A stretch of 64,000 bases of DNA from Manduca sexta. Its lineage: Eukaryota > Arthropoda > Insecta > Lepidoptera > Sphingidae. Position numbers and translations under genes: made by a program. The DNA is taken from assembly GCF_014839805.1 (NCBI RefSeq), contig NC_051126.1:10052609-10116608 (forward strand). Direction: 5' to 3'. This document shows positions 21,370 through 35,278 of the stretch, piece after piece. The stretch's first letter is position 1; every line of letters starts with the position of its first letter. The notes under the pieces are model-generated. The model did not search any database. It saw only the letters and a list, made by a program, of their open reading frames with translations, and was not told the origin of the DNA.

Positions 21370-24300
21370 CATTATTTACCGAAACTGAACCTTCAGCGAA
21401 TAAACGGAACCTTCACCGAATATAATAACGCCAAAGCCTCTTCCTAATATGTGAAAAAGCAGCAAAATTAACAAATTTGCACGATTTCCATAGCATACCG
21501 AAAGTATAGATAATCAATATTTATTTCTTCACCTTGTTATATATAATTACATACTTATATATACATCTACATATTATGTATAAGCTGTCTATAAAATTCT
21601 TTGTACGCGGCAGGGTGTTAGTTTGTTACAAAATCCCTCACTCGTAGGAGGAGGGTGTACTAAGTGGCTTTTCATTTTTCCCGGCGCGCTCTTCCCCGGC
21701 CTCACATTTTTATTTATTTTTCATCGCCCGGGGGCTTGGCTCGATATTATATAGACCATTTTGTTTATTTTTATTACAATGTACGCTCAAATGCACCTAT
21801 TATTTTTTATAGAATACACAATGAATGTTTGTAGGCGTGCATTTTGTTTAACTTGAAAGGTGGCATATTTTTCGTGCATAACTTTTGTATAATGCCGCTT
21901 TATTAATATAGTATTTGACTACACAATCAGTTTTATCCTGAAACGGCAAAGTGACTTGAAAGTGGCCATATTGTAATCGAAATATAACTTCGACTAAAGA
22001 GAGACATTATACTTATCCTTCCCATGTCGACAGCCATACTAACTAGGTACACATTGACTCTATTAACTTTCAACTAATATAATTGCAACTTTTGATTTTC
22101 CTAACGTAATTTTAATGTTTTACAGTTAATTTAACCAAACCTTTCCAGTAGTCAAACGAAGTGTAAATTCGTAACAAATACTTGTTCTTCACATATAGCT
22201 GGTAGCGTTGTGTATTCAGCATGTACTTGACTCATAAAACAGAATTGAATCGGCGCGTTTCGCTGAGCATCGCCCGACCTAGCCATGTTTACTGTACCGG
22301 CACAATACTGTCGTAGTTTTACTGCGGATCGGTTTATGCGAGAGAGCAGTCTTTTTATATCAGTAGTGCAGGATCGTGATTCGTGGAAGGATCAGGGCTT
22401 TTGCCCAACATTGGGACATAGGCTAATATAATACAATGTGAAAGCTAGAAGGTTGCTTGATTGTGTTCAGCATTTTTGAATGTACTGGTGATTACGGATT
22501 ATCTATTTATTGGTATTTGTTTGTTTGTTCTCATACTAGATGCACAGAAGACCTCGCAAAGGATGCAAGAACTCTTTGAATGCAGGCCGCTTCTAATAGG
22601 TTAGTTAGGAAATCTTAATCGGTGGCCTATGTTCAGTTGTCAGAAATGAACTTTCAAAGTCAGAATACGAAGATATGCGATTTACGCAAGTTTGGAATAA
22701 ATAGTTAAAAAATATTTATCAAAAAATTGTTTCATTATTAAAATCATTTTCATAATCAAATCAAAATGATTCTGGTCAATGTCTCTTACTCACTAACGTT
22801 ACTTCCTCAGAACATTATAGGTAATTGAAAAAATGATTTATTTGTATTATAACTCCGTAAACAATCTGGTTGCATCAACTTTGGAGCAGAACTAATAAAT
22901 ACATAACAAAGTTTTCCAGGTGATTCCTAACAATAGTGTATAACGCCATCCACTTTTCCGTTTACTCACCAACTATCAAAATCGCTTCCAATCCGTCTCC
23001 ATCCCAGATCCATTTGACCTTTTTCCATTTATACAAACACAATACTCTTATGTGTTCCAGATTAATATCCATTTACTGTTTTACTGCTCGGTAATTTCTC
23101 AGTAAAACCCATTACCGAGTCGTCTCAACTAAAACATTTTAGTGCGGCCCATTGTCTACAGTTCATAATTGTTATTCTGTATCATTATATTGAACAATTG
23201 TATTCGGTCGTAATCCTTTTGTCTAATTTACGAGCGACTGATAGCAACAAACGTATCAGCGGGATCAATCAGTAATTAAAAGTGAACAGTAACAAAGTCG
23301 CCGTATCGGAGTACAGTCGCCGGCCAAAGTGCTAATCCCGGTAAATCTGCGTGCGCAAACAAACTGCTGTCGCCGGGGCGGCGGCGCGTCGTGCCGGACG
23401 CGTGCCGGCCGCGTGCCCGCCCATTACATACACATTATGGGGATATTTCAACTATTACTGGACAGTTATCGCGTTATCTTTGGCATCGACTCATCCTGGA
23501 TTAGCTGCAGTCTGGGAATAGAAGCCGGCTATGGTGCAATAACGTCCCTTGAGATGATTCTGGTACTTTACGTATTAGAAAAAGAAATTCAACGAACATT
23601 TGATTATTAAAACAATTATATCGGTAGCTTTGATCAGTCATAAATAATTTAAGCCTAAACGGCATACACAGCCGTAAAATACGTGGATATGTCATGTTAA
23701 AGTAATACATTTTTAAGTGGAAAATGGATCAATTTAAAAATGCCAATAAGCAATACAATAAAAACGACAGTCATAACACCACTTTAATAAGAAACATTGC
23801 TTCCGATCCCTCACACCATCAAATTATAACAGACGAAGGGGAGGACTCACTTAAATATGAATCATTTCATTATAATGCCGTATTCAATCCGAGTAAAGCT
23901 CACTTCATGTTGTTATTACAAGGGGAGCGGCATAAACATAAAAATGTATTATACGCGCGGAGTAAGCCCCGTGGAGACGATAACTGACACTTAATACCAT
24001 AGAGCGTGACCGCATTACTCTGTGATCTATGGTCCGCGGAATCTGCGCAACTTTATCTATGGATCGCCAGCGAGTATCAGTCAAAATCGAGGGAAACATT
24101 TCGCGCGGGACTGTACGCTGTTGTACAAAAGAATTTTGTGCTTTTTGTGTTGGATTTAAAATTGATAATGTGTTTGTATTTTTATATGCATTATGACACT
24201 GGATTATAACATCTAAAATAGTGTGTATAGGAATCATATTCATGTGACTTTGTGTATTTTTCGGAGGGAGATAAAGGTTATATGGGAAAACAAATTCGGC

Positions 24301-26420
24301 ACGTGTCAACCGATGGAATTAGCTCTAATACTGGCATTAATAAAGTGTGAAATTGCCACCAGTATAAGCTGTTTGTTAGTTTATTGGTGTTTGGAGGGTT
24401 ATCCTCAAGGAATTCGATTAAAGCTATTATAGTACTTACCTACTGCTTGTACGTATTCATTAAATACTATAAAAAAGGAACAAGACTTTAGGGAGCTTCT
24501 TATATCTTACATCTATATAGGTCTTTAGTCTAAAGCGATTTTTTTATAAATATAACTATGTAGTTATAAGGGTTAAAGTAGAGTTTCAAAAATTACTGTC
24601 AGAAAAGGCTTTGAAATTTAGGGACGTTTTCTTACTACTGAAAAATAATATTCCTAAGAATAACTCAACATAGCATACCTCCACGCCCATATCCTTATAA
24701 GAGAAAGCAGATCCTAGCAAATAATGGATCTCCATATATTTATAAGTTAGGAATGGTGGCTTTGCGACAAAAATCAAAAGGATAATCTGTTTTTAAAGAA
24801 AAGATAAAATAAGCATAACAAACTTCGTTAATGAAATTCCATATAAGCGCAACAGAAGAACTAGTTATCTAACTAATACATACGCGAAATCATACTTTTT
24901 GTCAACTGAAAATTGCCAACGTAACCAACCCAAACCAAATGACGCTTTTAATTATTGAGATGGTACAAAGTCTGCGTACGAACTATGCCACGGCGTATTT
25001 AATTCCAGTGCGGTTTTACGGTCACAGCGTTTTATTGATTGCACCAGCCAGTGAGCCGCGACGCACCGGACTGGATAAACAAGGGATAAAAAAAATATAA
25101 AATAAAGATGGCCGTGGAAGCACCGCCCCCCGCTGGGCTACACGCTACCGTTTCCAAATGTCATTCTCCACTGTTCTTAGTAGTGGTGATGTGGCATCGA
25201 TCATCGATTATCGATATTACATATAAACAAGAAACATCTATTTCCAAGATTATCATAGTAAAGAGGTCTGAAGAAATTATGATAACTTCGTTTTTGATGT
25301 ATCTTGGCTAATCTCAGATCGCATTAGACCATCAAATTGCACATAAAACTAGCTAAGATAAAACTCAACTGCGTTCAAACAATTAGAATATCGCAATTGT
25401 TGTATAACATACTAGATCATTTTTATAATTTGGTATAAATGAAAACTACCAACAAAACTACTATCGATGTTACAATACAGTTTTTTAAAATTATCGATAA
25501 ACCAACGTCCCTATAAGAGCCCTTCGATTTTCTACAGAAAACCGTAGCAGGGAATCGATCGATTTTTTTCAGACAATCGGCTTTCAATTCCGTCTTTGGT
25601 GATATCGTATCGACTTATTCAATTTGGAAGGTCATTCCCATCTGTCGTCGTTCTATCATTTCCGTTCAGTGTTTTTTCTAAGGTATCGATGTCGATACTT
25701 CGCTGATTCGTCACGCGCATTCCTAACGTTTTCAAAAGGGATTCATAATAGATTATTTTTAAATTTCGATCAGGTGCATCGAAACACTGAAACGGTAAAA
25801 ATTACCGTTTACAGTTATTATGACTTACTGTGATGTACAAAGCATTCTTATTAGTATTCTTATGTATAGAAGTGCTAGGTACATAACTTCATAGCATTGG
25901 AGCAAACTTAATTGAAGGAACATCATGATACCAAACTTCTATAATTAAGAACTAAGGCAAACAAAAACCCTAAAAGCTAACCTATGCCTGATTACAGATC
26001 TTGATAATTAGATCGCCTAATTGATCCACATAATTTTTCTAAGTCAAAGCAAGCAGATTACTGATATTTTTATAAGTAAGAGATATTATTTTATTCATTT
26101 GATTATTTATTTAATCCAAAAAAAAAATATAAATCATAAATTACTCCAATAAAATACGTCACTTAAAAAAAACATATAAACTCATTATGGAATGTCAATC
26201 ATTAAAATTGTGGGTAAAAACATCATTATGGGGACAATTACTCCACTTAGCCGGCACCCCAGGGGCATAGTTTAGCAAGGCCGCTGTGTCATTTGTGTTA
26301 AAAACTACTAATTAACTCCGATGTCCTGGGGTGTTTGATCCTGCTCTCAGTATGGAGCCACTGCGTCCCAATGTCCTTTGCGGCACCATCATTTTGACAT
26401 TACGCGGATATTCTATTATT
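21370..26420. other. 5 kb non-coding stretch, scattered GC-rich patches
   Basis: No confident gene. A short motif at 22385-22425 (CAGGGCTTTTGCCCAACATT-type, then GGGACATAGGCT) resembles the 3' tail of lepidopteran retroelements. GC-rich patches at 23310-23430 and 25000-25140 may be regulatory. Two frames with good start context, 23724..23987 (MDQFKNANKQ...) and 25108..25311 (MAVEAPPPAG...), lack convincing splice sites or homology. Confidence 0.45.
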
Positions 26421-26424
26421 TTGT

Positions 26425-27022
26425 ATTTTTTCTTTTTTAAGGACAATTTTATAAAATGCGTAAGGCAAATAAAAAAGTATACTCCTATAGTTACTTATGT
26501 TTGAAAACGGCTTATGCCATAAACACTATTTAAGACATTATAATCACAATTTTACTAGGCATAGACTTCAGTACCTAAGTATAGTGTAAGAAGCATTACA
26601 TTAACCTGTTATTAAAATTAATAACCTAATGATTTCTTATGTTTACGCGAATATTAGACATTGAAATAAAACTATTTTTCGGATTCTATCGCGGTTTTTT
26701 TTTATTATAATTTTTTCCGACGTTTTAAAGACTTTGCAGCCTTCATAATCACGGAGGGGACTTAAAAACTGCAATAAAATCCGAAAATAGTTTTATTTCA
26801 ATGTCTAATATTCGCGTAAACATAAGAAATCATTAGGTTATTAATTTTAATAACAGGTTAATGTAATGCTTCTTATACTCATATACTTAGGTACTGAAGT
26901 CCATGCCTAGTAAAATTGTGATTATAATGTCTTAAATAGTGTTTAGGAAACAGCATAAGCCAGTTTTCGAACATTTTTATTTTCCTTACGCATTTTATAA
27001 AATTGTCCTTAAAAAAGAAAAA
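26425..27022. repeat. Large inverted duplication (~265-bp arms)
   Basis: Arm 26425..26697 is the reverse complement of arm 26766..27022, with about 70 bp between them. Matching landmarks from outside inward: CTTTTTTAAGGACAATTTTA, AAACACTATTTAAGACATTA, CTTCAGTACCTAAGTATA, AACCTGTTATTAAAATTAAT and TTTACGCGAATATTAGACAT. Both arms differ by small indels in the outer third. The centre is two head-to-head copies of the Penelope-like repeat, but the arms extend well beyond that repeat into otherwise unique DNA. Confidence 0.9.
26631..26845. repeat. Head-to-head Penelope-like repeats at palindrome centre
   Basis: A minus-strand unit (from AATGATTTCTTATGTTTACG through the hairpin, here GACGTTTTAAAGACTTTGCA) abuts a plus-strand 3' piece (AATCCGAAAATAGTTTTATT to AAATCATTA). 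This is the same inverted layout as in two other copies. Confidence 0.7.
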
Positions 27023-27778
27023 TATTTTAAATTCAATCAAAAATTATATCGTCGATCGAATATTATAATTAATTATAATCGCTTAGCGATATATTGTGCG
27101 TGCATTAATTACAATTATCTAGGGTATTAATAATAATATCATTGGATTTACATCATTACTTCACAATTAATTTACAGTACTATTCAGCTAAATATAAAAT
27201 TCCAGAAATTGCTATTCTGTCAAGCTAATACTCCTTATACCGTATCCTATTCTTAGCCAAATTAATATTTCTATACCGTATATTATGGTCACATTACAAA
27301 CGTTCAATAACAAAATGTCTACTCCAATTCTACAAATTGATTTAAAACGTGTCTGTCCGTATCGAATGAAGACTATAACCTCGTGACTGTGGCATTCCGA
27401 TGATGTCATTCCAACGTTTAAATTAATTTACTTTACATTAAATAAATTAAACAAACTTGAAATTGATTTAGGCATTCTGTTCAGACGTCCTTTACAATAA
27501 AAAAAAATAACAAGCCATGAAAAAATAAAAAATCGTAAATCGTAACTTTGCAACAAAAGGAGTACCTACCTACGTAATAAAATTAAAAGAGAGCACTTCG
27601 ATTTTTTTTTCTCGTCAGGCGAAACTAATATTTTTTATTACATACTTAACTACTAGAGATAGACAATATGTACTGCCGTATAAAATTTGCTCTTAATTTG
27701 TTTGCAATAACAACTCTATGAGAACGATGCTTGAAATGAGTCCTGCGGTTTTATGAATTCCTAGTTAACTTATAATTA
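27023..27778. other. AT-rich non-coding stretch
   Basis: Nothing supported. Confidence 0.5.
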
Positions 27779-27945
27779 GTAAATAGTAACTTTTGGCAAT
27801 GACGATCATTTATAGCGCATCAATTCGACTCGTTTCATACTATTAAATTGATACAAGCTTGGTCTAACCTGCTCTTTAGTGTTGTCGATAATAATCTCAC
27901 ATATAGCTCTCAATATTATCCGCACATAGCTTGCAATAAAGCATT
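27779..27945 (+). repeat. Dispersed direct repeat, copy 1
   Basis: About 170 bp shared with 29479..29645 in the same orientation. Landmarks are AAATAGYAACTT, GGCAATG, CATCAATTCGACT, GGTCTAACCT with CTCTTTAGTG, ATCCGCACATA and CTTGCAATAAAGCATT. Divergence is moderate. No reading frame or terminal repeats; an unclassified element or an old segmental copy. Confidence 0.75.
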
Positions 27946-29478
27946 CCTAGTTACCAAAGTACCAAATAGAAAACAAAACACTACATACAAATCAGCTTCC
28001 GAATCAGGACAGTGGTTTTAGAACAGAGTGTCGGAATACGGCGAAATAGATTACAACACCATTGTTCATTTTATGAAGCCTTACAAAGTAATGTTACAAT
28101 TATACAACATTATATTCAAAAAGAAATTCGTATCCTGAGAACAATGTTTTTAGAGCCTGGTTGCAAATCAATATTAAAATTGCAAAAATTATCTTATTAG
28201 CCTACACGCGAGCGTAATTATACTTTGTTACACATATAAATGCCTATTTATAATATAAAAAGAAAAAAATGCTTTGTAAAGCATTTAAAATTTAGATATG
28301 GTATTTAAAATCAAATTAAAAGGTCTATTGTTCTGCATTGCAGATATGCATTTATTACAAAATTGCTTTGTTCATTTTGACGTTATGAAAATAAAATTAA
28401 ATCACGGAAAAATTACCACATAACATAGTATTGAATATATCTTAGATCCTCATAGTAAATACATATAATATATAAGAATGTCCATTTATTTTCTTTTTAC
28501 TTGCAGTTTTATAGCTAAAGCAATTCCATAGAAAAGGTGGAAACTCATTAACTTGGGTACTAAAAAGTGAACGCAATATAACAATTAATCGTTACAAAGG
28601 TGCTATAAATGTAATGCCATTATTTATAGGAAGTGATTCATAATGTTTCAACTTCCAAGAATTGATTGATGACAGTCGCACGCGCACGCTGCGTGTAAGA
28701 TTGTGCACACTACAAATATATTTTACAATTTCTTTAATATTTCATAATAATTATATACACATAAATCAATAAATCGTTTCATGCTAAATGCATCAGAATT
28801 CGAAGCAAAAACAACTGTCGTGATCTATGTAGAACCAACTGAGAAGACAATACTACTGCAAGTTGCGCCATTCGCCCAAACGGATATAAAACTTAAACAC
28901 TAAAAAAGACCAAACATTTTTTGTCGTGATAAATTACCTTATCAAATAAAGACTTTTGTAATTACAAAACTTTCTCATATTAAACATGATACTACCATGG
29001 TCCATGACTAAAGCACATATAGCTGAAAAATACAATACCTACTACATTATGAGCACGACATACAAGCTTGTTGCGTACCTGGTAGCCAAATGTATAATCA
29101 TTAAACATCTTAATAAAACAACAGATAAGTTTTTTGAATCAGGTTGGAGGAAATAGATAAAGAACGAGTTTATGGTAAATTATTTTTAACGGACATCCAT
29201 ATCCATACAAAGAATTTAATAACACGTTGTTAAGCTTTAAAAAAGAGCCATGGGTAGAATAGATTTATACTTCTTTAATTTTCAATTTATTACACTCCAC
29301 AATTGTTAAAATATAGGTTTTACAAATTAAGAAAATTACATAATCGTGGACCCTACAGGGCACGGCAACATAAAAAGAGAGGAAAAACTTTTAATTAAAT
29401 AATAATATATTATTTAAAGAAGTTATGATTTTTTTTTTAATCGACTAGTCTAAAAAAACAATGTTATATAGTTAATAA
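27946..29478. other. AT-rich non-coding stretch between two repeat copies
   Basis: No supported gene. A 62-codon frame at 28012..28200 starts at a non-ATG codon and shows no coding character. Confidence 0.5.
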
Positions 29479-29645
29479 ATAGGAAATAGCAACTTCTGGC
29501 AATGCCAATAATTTAAAACACATCAATTCGACTGGTTTTCTGTTAGATTGGTACAAACTCGGTCTAACCTACTCTTTAGTGCTGTTGATAATGCTTTCAC
29601 TCATAGCTCTTAATATCATCCGCACATATCTTGCAATAAAGCATT
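29479..29645 (+). repeat. Dispersed direct repeat, copy 2
   Basis: Partner of 27779..27945, 1.7 kb away. Flanking sequence differs on both sides, so the repeat boundaries are fairly sharp. Confidence 0.75.
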
Positions 29646-29649
29646 GCCT

Positions 29650-30828
29650 TCTCATGTTGAAGGCTCAATTATTGTTTGCAATCATTAAGCCATAATAATC
29701 TTGTCTCTACATACTTAATAAACAATATGGAGGTGCACCGGCGAGGCGTTATGATGTGTAATAAAACTTGTATGGTTATTTTTACTATTAAGGAAATGAT
29801 GGGAGCTAGTCATTTGGGATGATAGCTTTACTTTCAAGAAGGTAATAAAAGGTGTAATAAATTGTATAAACTAGGCGTAGATGCTTCGATATGTTGCTAA
29901 AGTTTTGTATATGTTTAGTATTAACCTTTATTCGCTGTGATAAGCTCTATGATGGAAGAAGTCTTTGTCTTAAAGTACGTTTTTCAATATTTAGCTGTCG
30001 TATTCTTGATTGATTCCTATTATTGTTCTGGTTTGCATGATATATTTAGTGGGAAGACAAAATAAAAGCATGATTATTCATCAAAGTCATTGTGCCATAA
30101 TTGTATCACCCATATTTTTAAATTTTAACAATGATTAGAAAAACCTTATCATACGTTTTTTATGACATAGTACATCGATTTATTTCATTCATGAATCACT
30201 CTCGGTTTTGCACACAGTACACACCAATATACAAAATGAGTAAATAATTTATTAAAGTGTAATTCAAACGAATGAGTTCATTGCTAACAGCGTCCGCTCG
30301 AATGTGCCCTTTAGAGGCGATCGCGAGTCATTAGAACGGAAGCCTACGAGCCGGGTCATAGGACGTGCACTACAAATTGGGACGAGATAATAACGTAGGT
30401 ATACGATAAACTAATTCACTATTAGCATTCATCCTTATTGTAATAGTTGTAAAAGCGAAAATATTAACGCAGTTTTTCCTGTCTCTGCTAAGTGATTACA
30501 TTAGACGTATTATACAGATGTAATATCATTTCATAATTGAGTTTTGCAAATACTTTAAAGTCACAATATATTACTGACTATGAATTGTTTAACCCTATTA
30601 ATCAAGAAGAAACCTGGGAACGCGAAGTTTGGAACGGAGTAATAGTGGCCGGTTTTTGACCATACCATCATCATTCTACATTCATAAACATTGTCCGAGC
30701 TCTCCTTCAAGTAAATTTTCTTTGGACGGTTGAACTACCCAGATCTAATGAAGTCATTATGCTGTGACAGACAATTAAATAGGCTGAGAGTATTTTTACT
30801 ACGTTGGGTTAGACCTTCCTTCATAAAT
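29650..30828. other. Non-coding stretch with GC-richer block
   Basis: No gene. The block at 30285-30400 is GC-richer and could be a regulatory element. Confidence 0.5.
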
Positions 30829-30831
30829 TGA

Positions 30832-30968
30832 TAATCGAAATAAAATTAATTTTTAAATTTTATGGCGATTTTTATTTTCTTCTAAAGCAACGTTTCCAAA
30901 ACTGCAGCCTTCATGGTCACGGGGCGAGCCGAGTCATCCAAAAAGTCAGTTACAATATCCAGCTACAT
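30832..30968 (-). repeat. Penelope-like repeat copy
   Basis: The inverse match covers CGAAATAAAATTAATTTTT, the GCGATTTTTAT A-rich segment, the decayed hairpin (minus strand TGAAGGCTGCAGTTTTGGAA with ACGTTGC), and CCGTGACC with the C-rich region. Confidence 0.65.
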
Positions 30969-30969
30969 T

Positions 30970-33900
30970 TAACAATTATACAAAATTAAAATTATACTTA
31001 ACGAACATGCAAATAAATTTACAGTAAGTATTAAATGCCCTTCTTCAAGTATATATTTTGTTTTACAAATAAATCAACCAAAAAGTGATTAATTGCACAT
31101 AGTTTTGATCAGACGTAACGTAACTACAGCGAATTGGTTAAATATCTCTTGATTATGAAAAAATCTGCAGCTAATATATAATTTTTAATAAATAATATTT
31201 ACGGAGCTCACTTACAAACCGCATGATTAATGGTTACACATCAATTAATTCAACATGCTCGCAGAATCGTTACTAATTAAAACAACAAAATGTTGATTAA
31301 CAATATAAACACGGGCATAAAATGCATAACCTTTATGTTTCCATTAACATTTGCCGCGAAGTGTTAAATAATGAAATAATTACATTCTATCAGACCGTTG
31401 TAAAAACACGACGCCCTTTGCTCGGCAAAAAACGGTAATCAATTCCATTAATTCACGCCAAAAATAACAACTTCATTTGCAAACACATAAATAATGCTCG
31501 CCATTTATTTATTTGAAAACCGTTTATTTTTTTTAAAACGAGACAATTGGACAAAAGGATAAGTGCGACAGAGACACGAATCGCTATCATACTTATCGTG
31601 TACAGATAAAAATGTTTTAGCAGTTCTGTCAAAATAATTTGCAGTGACAAAGACGGACATACGTAGTTCACCGCGTGCGCGAAAGGGACAGTGGACATAA
31701 AAAGATGGCCGGTGGAGTCGAAAATTTGCATTTTATCTTTATAGATCTTGGTGTTAATTGAGAAGAGTGCAAATGTGTTACGTGCGCACTTAATTAACGT
31801 TTGATTAATGAGCGGCCGCTACTGTCGATTATTTATATGATAAAAATCGTTGCATCGATCAAGGTGTGAAACGAAATTGATGTTGTAGGCCTACTGCGGC
31901 AATTAATTATATACGTTATTATATTTTTGTTAGCTTATACATTAATTTTGCGTCAGCGTTCGATCCGTACCAATATGTGAGCTAAATAGTTCGTAATAAG
32001 ATTGTTTTGTGCTGTTTAATTAAAATTTCTCGTGGTTTATGAATTTCAATATTTTTATACTCACGAGTGTAAAATACAAAGATGGTTGTTACAAAATAAT
32101 GCATCTTGGTATATCGACTGAAAATCGACGATTATAATATACGTGATAGCTTCACGTGAAGAGCAAAGGTGCCTTGCCAACACAAAGCCAAGCGGTTGAG
32201 AGTCACTGTTCTACAGAACCTTTGACTATTCAGGTGTTAACTTTCATACATTTGAAAACCTACACGTACACAGAACATATACCTGCATACTACATCCTTT
32301 TTTATACAGCATTGACTCCACTATACCTGATAAATAGCCAGTCCAGATGGAGTGTTGACCGAAAAAATAATCGTTCATCACCAGTCGCCATAATTATGCT
32401 GGTTTGGAATCGGGTGTAGCTAATCCTGGAATGCAACTATCGTGGACCACTAGTGCGAGTTTTACACCTTGTGTGCAGTGGTCGCTGTCCGACCAGATAC
32501 AAGTATATTACCACCGTATTATTGAAAATACGTGCATCACTACATTGCTTGGTTCATTCATACAGTGATTATAAGAGTAGTACACAAGTACTAGACTTGG
32601 TACATTTCTAGAATATGTGCAATATATTTAGGTCGGGTGAAATGAATGGGCGCGGGAGCGGAGCGGCGAGTCGACTCTCAATGGGCTGCTGATAGCGATA
32701 ACAGATGTTATTCAATGAGTATGAATAATAATTAACATTACATTATCGATGTGCAGCACAAATCATTACGACTTGTTGTGTTTTATTGTCCAATTAAATT
32801 TGTCGGGATGATGTTGTGCAAGAGCGAGTCTTTTACTAGATGTATTGGCATACATTTTTTGTCTCGACTTTGGACTTAGACGAGGCAGCATCTATGGTTG
32901 AGAATATTATCATTAGTAAAAATGTTTTCCTAAATAGCAAAAAAAAATTAGAACACAAATCTATGTCAACGGAAAAGTGGCCTGACGCCGACGCGATTGA
33001 TAGAGGATTTTATAGTTCAAAACGTTCAATACTTTTCTTTGATAACCTACATGCGTCTATAGTAAGAAAACATTTTTAAATATATTTATTAAATTAACAT
33101 TACATCGCCAAGAAGATTTTCAAAAAGGTTAGATAAACTTACAATCACTTACGGCCTAAAAACTGGGTTTTTAAGCACAATAGATCAGCTAGAGGTTTTT
33201 ACGTTTTCCGAATGTCACCTTAATACAGGGCCTTAGCAAAGATACTTTTCTATAATCGTTAACATTTACGTTATATATGAGAGTAACATATCCTAGCGAT
33301 AGACTTATCGACAAGATAGGTCATTCCTATATAATTTTTCTGTTTTCTATCACGATTGTAGAAAAGCATTTTCGCTACAGCTTCTGGATATAAACCAACT
33401 GATGACGTAACAAGGCTCGTCAAGAACCAGCGGGTTTTCCACCATGCGACAATAATCGCTATAAAATATAATTGAGCACTATAATATCCTCCCAATACGA
33501 TGGTGCAAGTGTGACATTACGCGCTCCGTCGCCGGCGCATCGATGTCAAAGGAGCTGTCGGTTACAGCCGCGTTATCGTAATTTTGTATTCGACATCTCG
33601 CAATAGGTTATCTAGTTTCCACAATATCCATTCGTTGCATCCGTTCTTATTGATAAAATTATCTTAGTTTATAACGCAAATGGGTATTTTGTATCTTCAT
33701 CACACAGCTGTTAACAGCTCTAAACTATGTAGTTCAACTAAGGTCAAATTATGTTGAGAAGCAGGTTGAAACTAATATACAATAAAACTAGCTTTTAATT
33801 TACTTCCATTTATTTTTCGTAGTAAGTAATTTATGGAAGCCATCTGGTTATCGCTTTTTCGTATTGAGCGTGCATATTTCTCGCGAATATATCCTCTTTT

Positions 33901-33995
33901 AAGCACGTAGAAGCTTGCTATTTTCGTCAAAAATATGGCCAGAGAAATCTTGGAACATGCTTGAGCATTTTTACTTAAAATAATAAACTTTTTTT
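30970..33995. other. 3 kb non-coding stretch
   Basis: No confident gene. Open frames at 31453..31731 (-), 32156..32419 (+) and 33271..33495 (-) lack supporting splice context or homology. GC-rich spots at 32640-32700 and 33505-33580 are unexplained. Confidence 0.45.
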
Positions 33996-33999
33996 TTCA

Positions 34000-34275
34000 T
34001 GACGAAACGAGCTTGTATGATGATAAACAATACGACCGCCCATAAACAATAGAAACATCATTCCAACACCTTGAATTATAAAGTATGTTTGGTATTCCAC
34101 TGCGCTCGCCATCCTGAGGTACGACATATTAAATCTTATTATGTCCAGTAGTTACACTGGCTACAATGCCCTTTAAACCGGAACACAACAGTGACTACAC
34201 ACCGCCGCAGAAATAGACATTGAGGTGGTATCTACCCAAGCGGACTCTCACATATGAGAGACCACCAGTAGGACT
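34000..34275 (+). repeat. Retroelement 3'-tail repeat (family 3)
   Basis: It shares ATTCCACTGCGCTCGCCATC with CTGAG, CAGTAGTTA(C/T)ACTGGCTACA, AAACCGGAACACAA, CAGAAATAGACATTG and the terminal GCGGACTCTCACATATGAGA with the copy at 60993..61293. The closing CTCTCA-CATA-TGAGAG hairpin is intact. No protein is encoded. Confidence 0.75.
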
Positions 34276-34867
34276 TTCGACCTTATTAAATACAAATATA
34301 ATTTTAAATTGTGTGCAAGTATTTTTTTTGTTCAGACTCTGTGTCGGCGTTCTTGCTTAATTATCTGTTACTTATATATAGGAATTTTAGACTACATAAT
34401 AATTTGCCAGTGTTATTTTTAACTAGGGTTTGGACTAACTCAAATACAAGTGTAGTATAGTATAGCTACACATTCCGTAGAAAATCATCACGTAAAAACG
34501 CTTCTCCATATAATGTAAGCTTAACAGAAGCGGCTACTGTGCAGTAGATCAAAATGCTTGTCAACTACTTACAACAAAGTTTTTTATGCTAAACATGAAG
34601 GAAGGAAGGTGGGACTGTCTGGTCTCATCTCGTGAGTGACCTCTCATGAACTATAATAAACAGCCAGACGGATTGTTGGTACTTTATTGATATGTTCGAA
34701 CTTTAAGAATGTAATTTATAAGTCCTTCGCCATTGTTATTGACAGCGTAACAGCAAAGCTGCCATTTCTACCGAAGAACTATGTATTAGCTTGGTAAGGT
34801 GTAGCAACAACAAACGTTTTTATATTATCCTTAACCTTTAAAGCATATCGATATATTTCCTATTTAT

Positions 34868-34991
34868 AATATACTATCTTTTGCTCGCGGTTCAGTCCGC
34901 GTAAAAAACCAAGGATAAAATTCTCGCTATATGTTTCCCGGGAAAAAAGTAGCCTATGTCCTTCTCAGGGTCTCAAATTATTCCCATACCA
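34868..34991 (-). mobile_element. Helitron-related copy, 3'-end part
   Basis: On the minus strand the GC hairpin (CGCGGACTGAACCGCGAGC) and the AGCAAAAGATAG end match the Helitron 3' terminus. The body carries the lepidopteran block TTTCCCGGGA with AAAGTAGCCTATG. It is interrupted by the insertion at 34992..35278 and resumes at 35279. Confidence 0.65.
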
Positions 34992-35278
34992 TTAAAATTA
35001 AACTATTTTTCAGATTCTATCGCGGTTTTTATATTTTAATTTTCTCTAATTGAAGACCTCAAGACACAATGAGCTCATTCTGCGTATATCGGACCACCAA
35101 CAGCAAAAAAATTAAAAAGTTGTATAATTGTAAAATGTACGTAGATATTGTAACTTAGACTTACTTTGACCGCAAAGGGGGCAGTCTTCGAAACGTCGGG
35201 AGAAAACTAAAGTATTAAAACCGCTATAAAATCAGTTTTTTTTTTATTTTAATGTCATTCGCGTACACATAAGAAGTC
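34992..35278 (+). mobile_element. Penelope-like insertion with 15-bp target duplication
   Basis: Flanked by ATTATTCCCATACCA (34977..34991) and ATTATTTCCATACCA (35279..35293), 14 of 15 identical, which together restore the interrupted Helitron body. The inserted DNA starts with an inverted piece of the family 3' region (AAACTATTTTTCAGATTCTA) and then carries a direct unit: GTAGATATTGTAACTT, GGCAGTCTTCGAAACGTCGG, then the CGCGTACACATAAGAAGTC end. A variable-length target duplication with an inverted 5' fragment is typical of Penelope-like retroelements. Confidence 0.7.

Noticed and set aside
23905..24309. 134-codon frame on the minus strand
   Set aside because: No homology recognised, no splice context and ordinary composition; a frame of this length is expected by chance in 64 kb when non-ATG starts are allowed.
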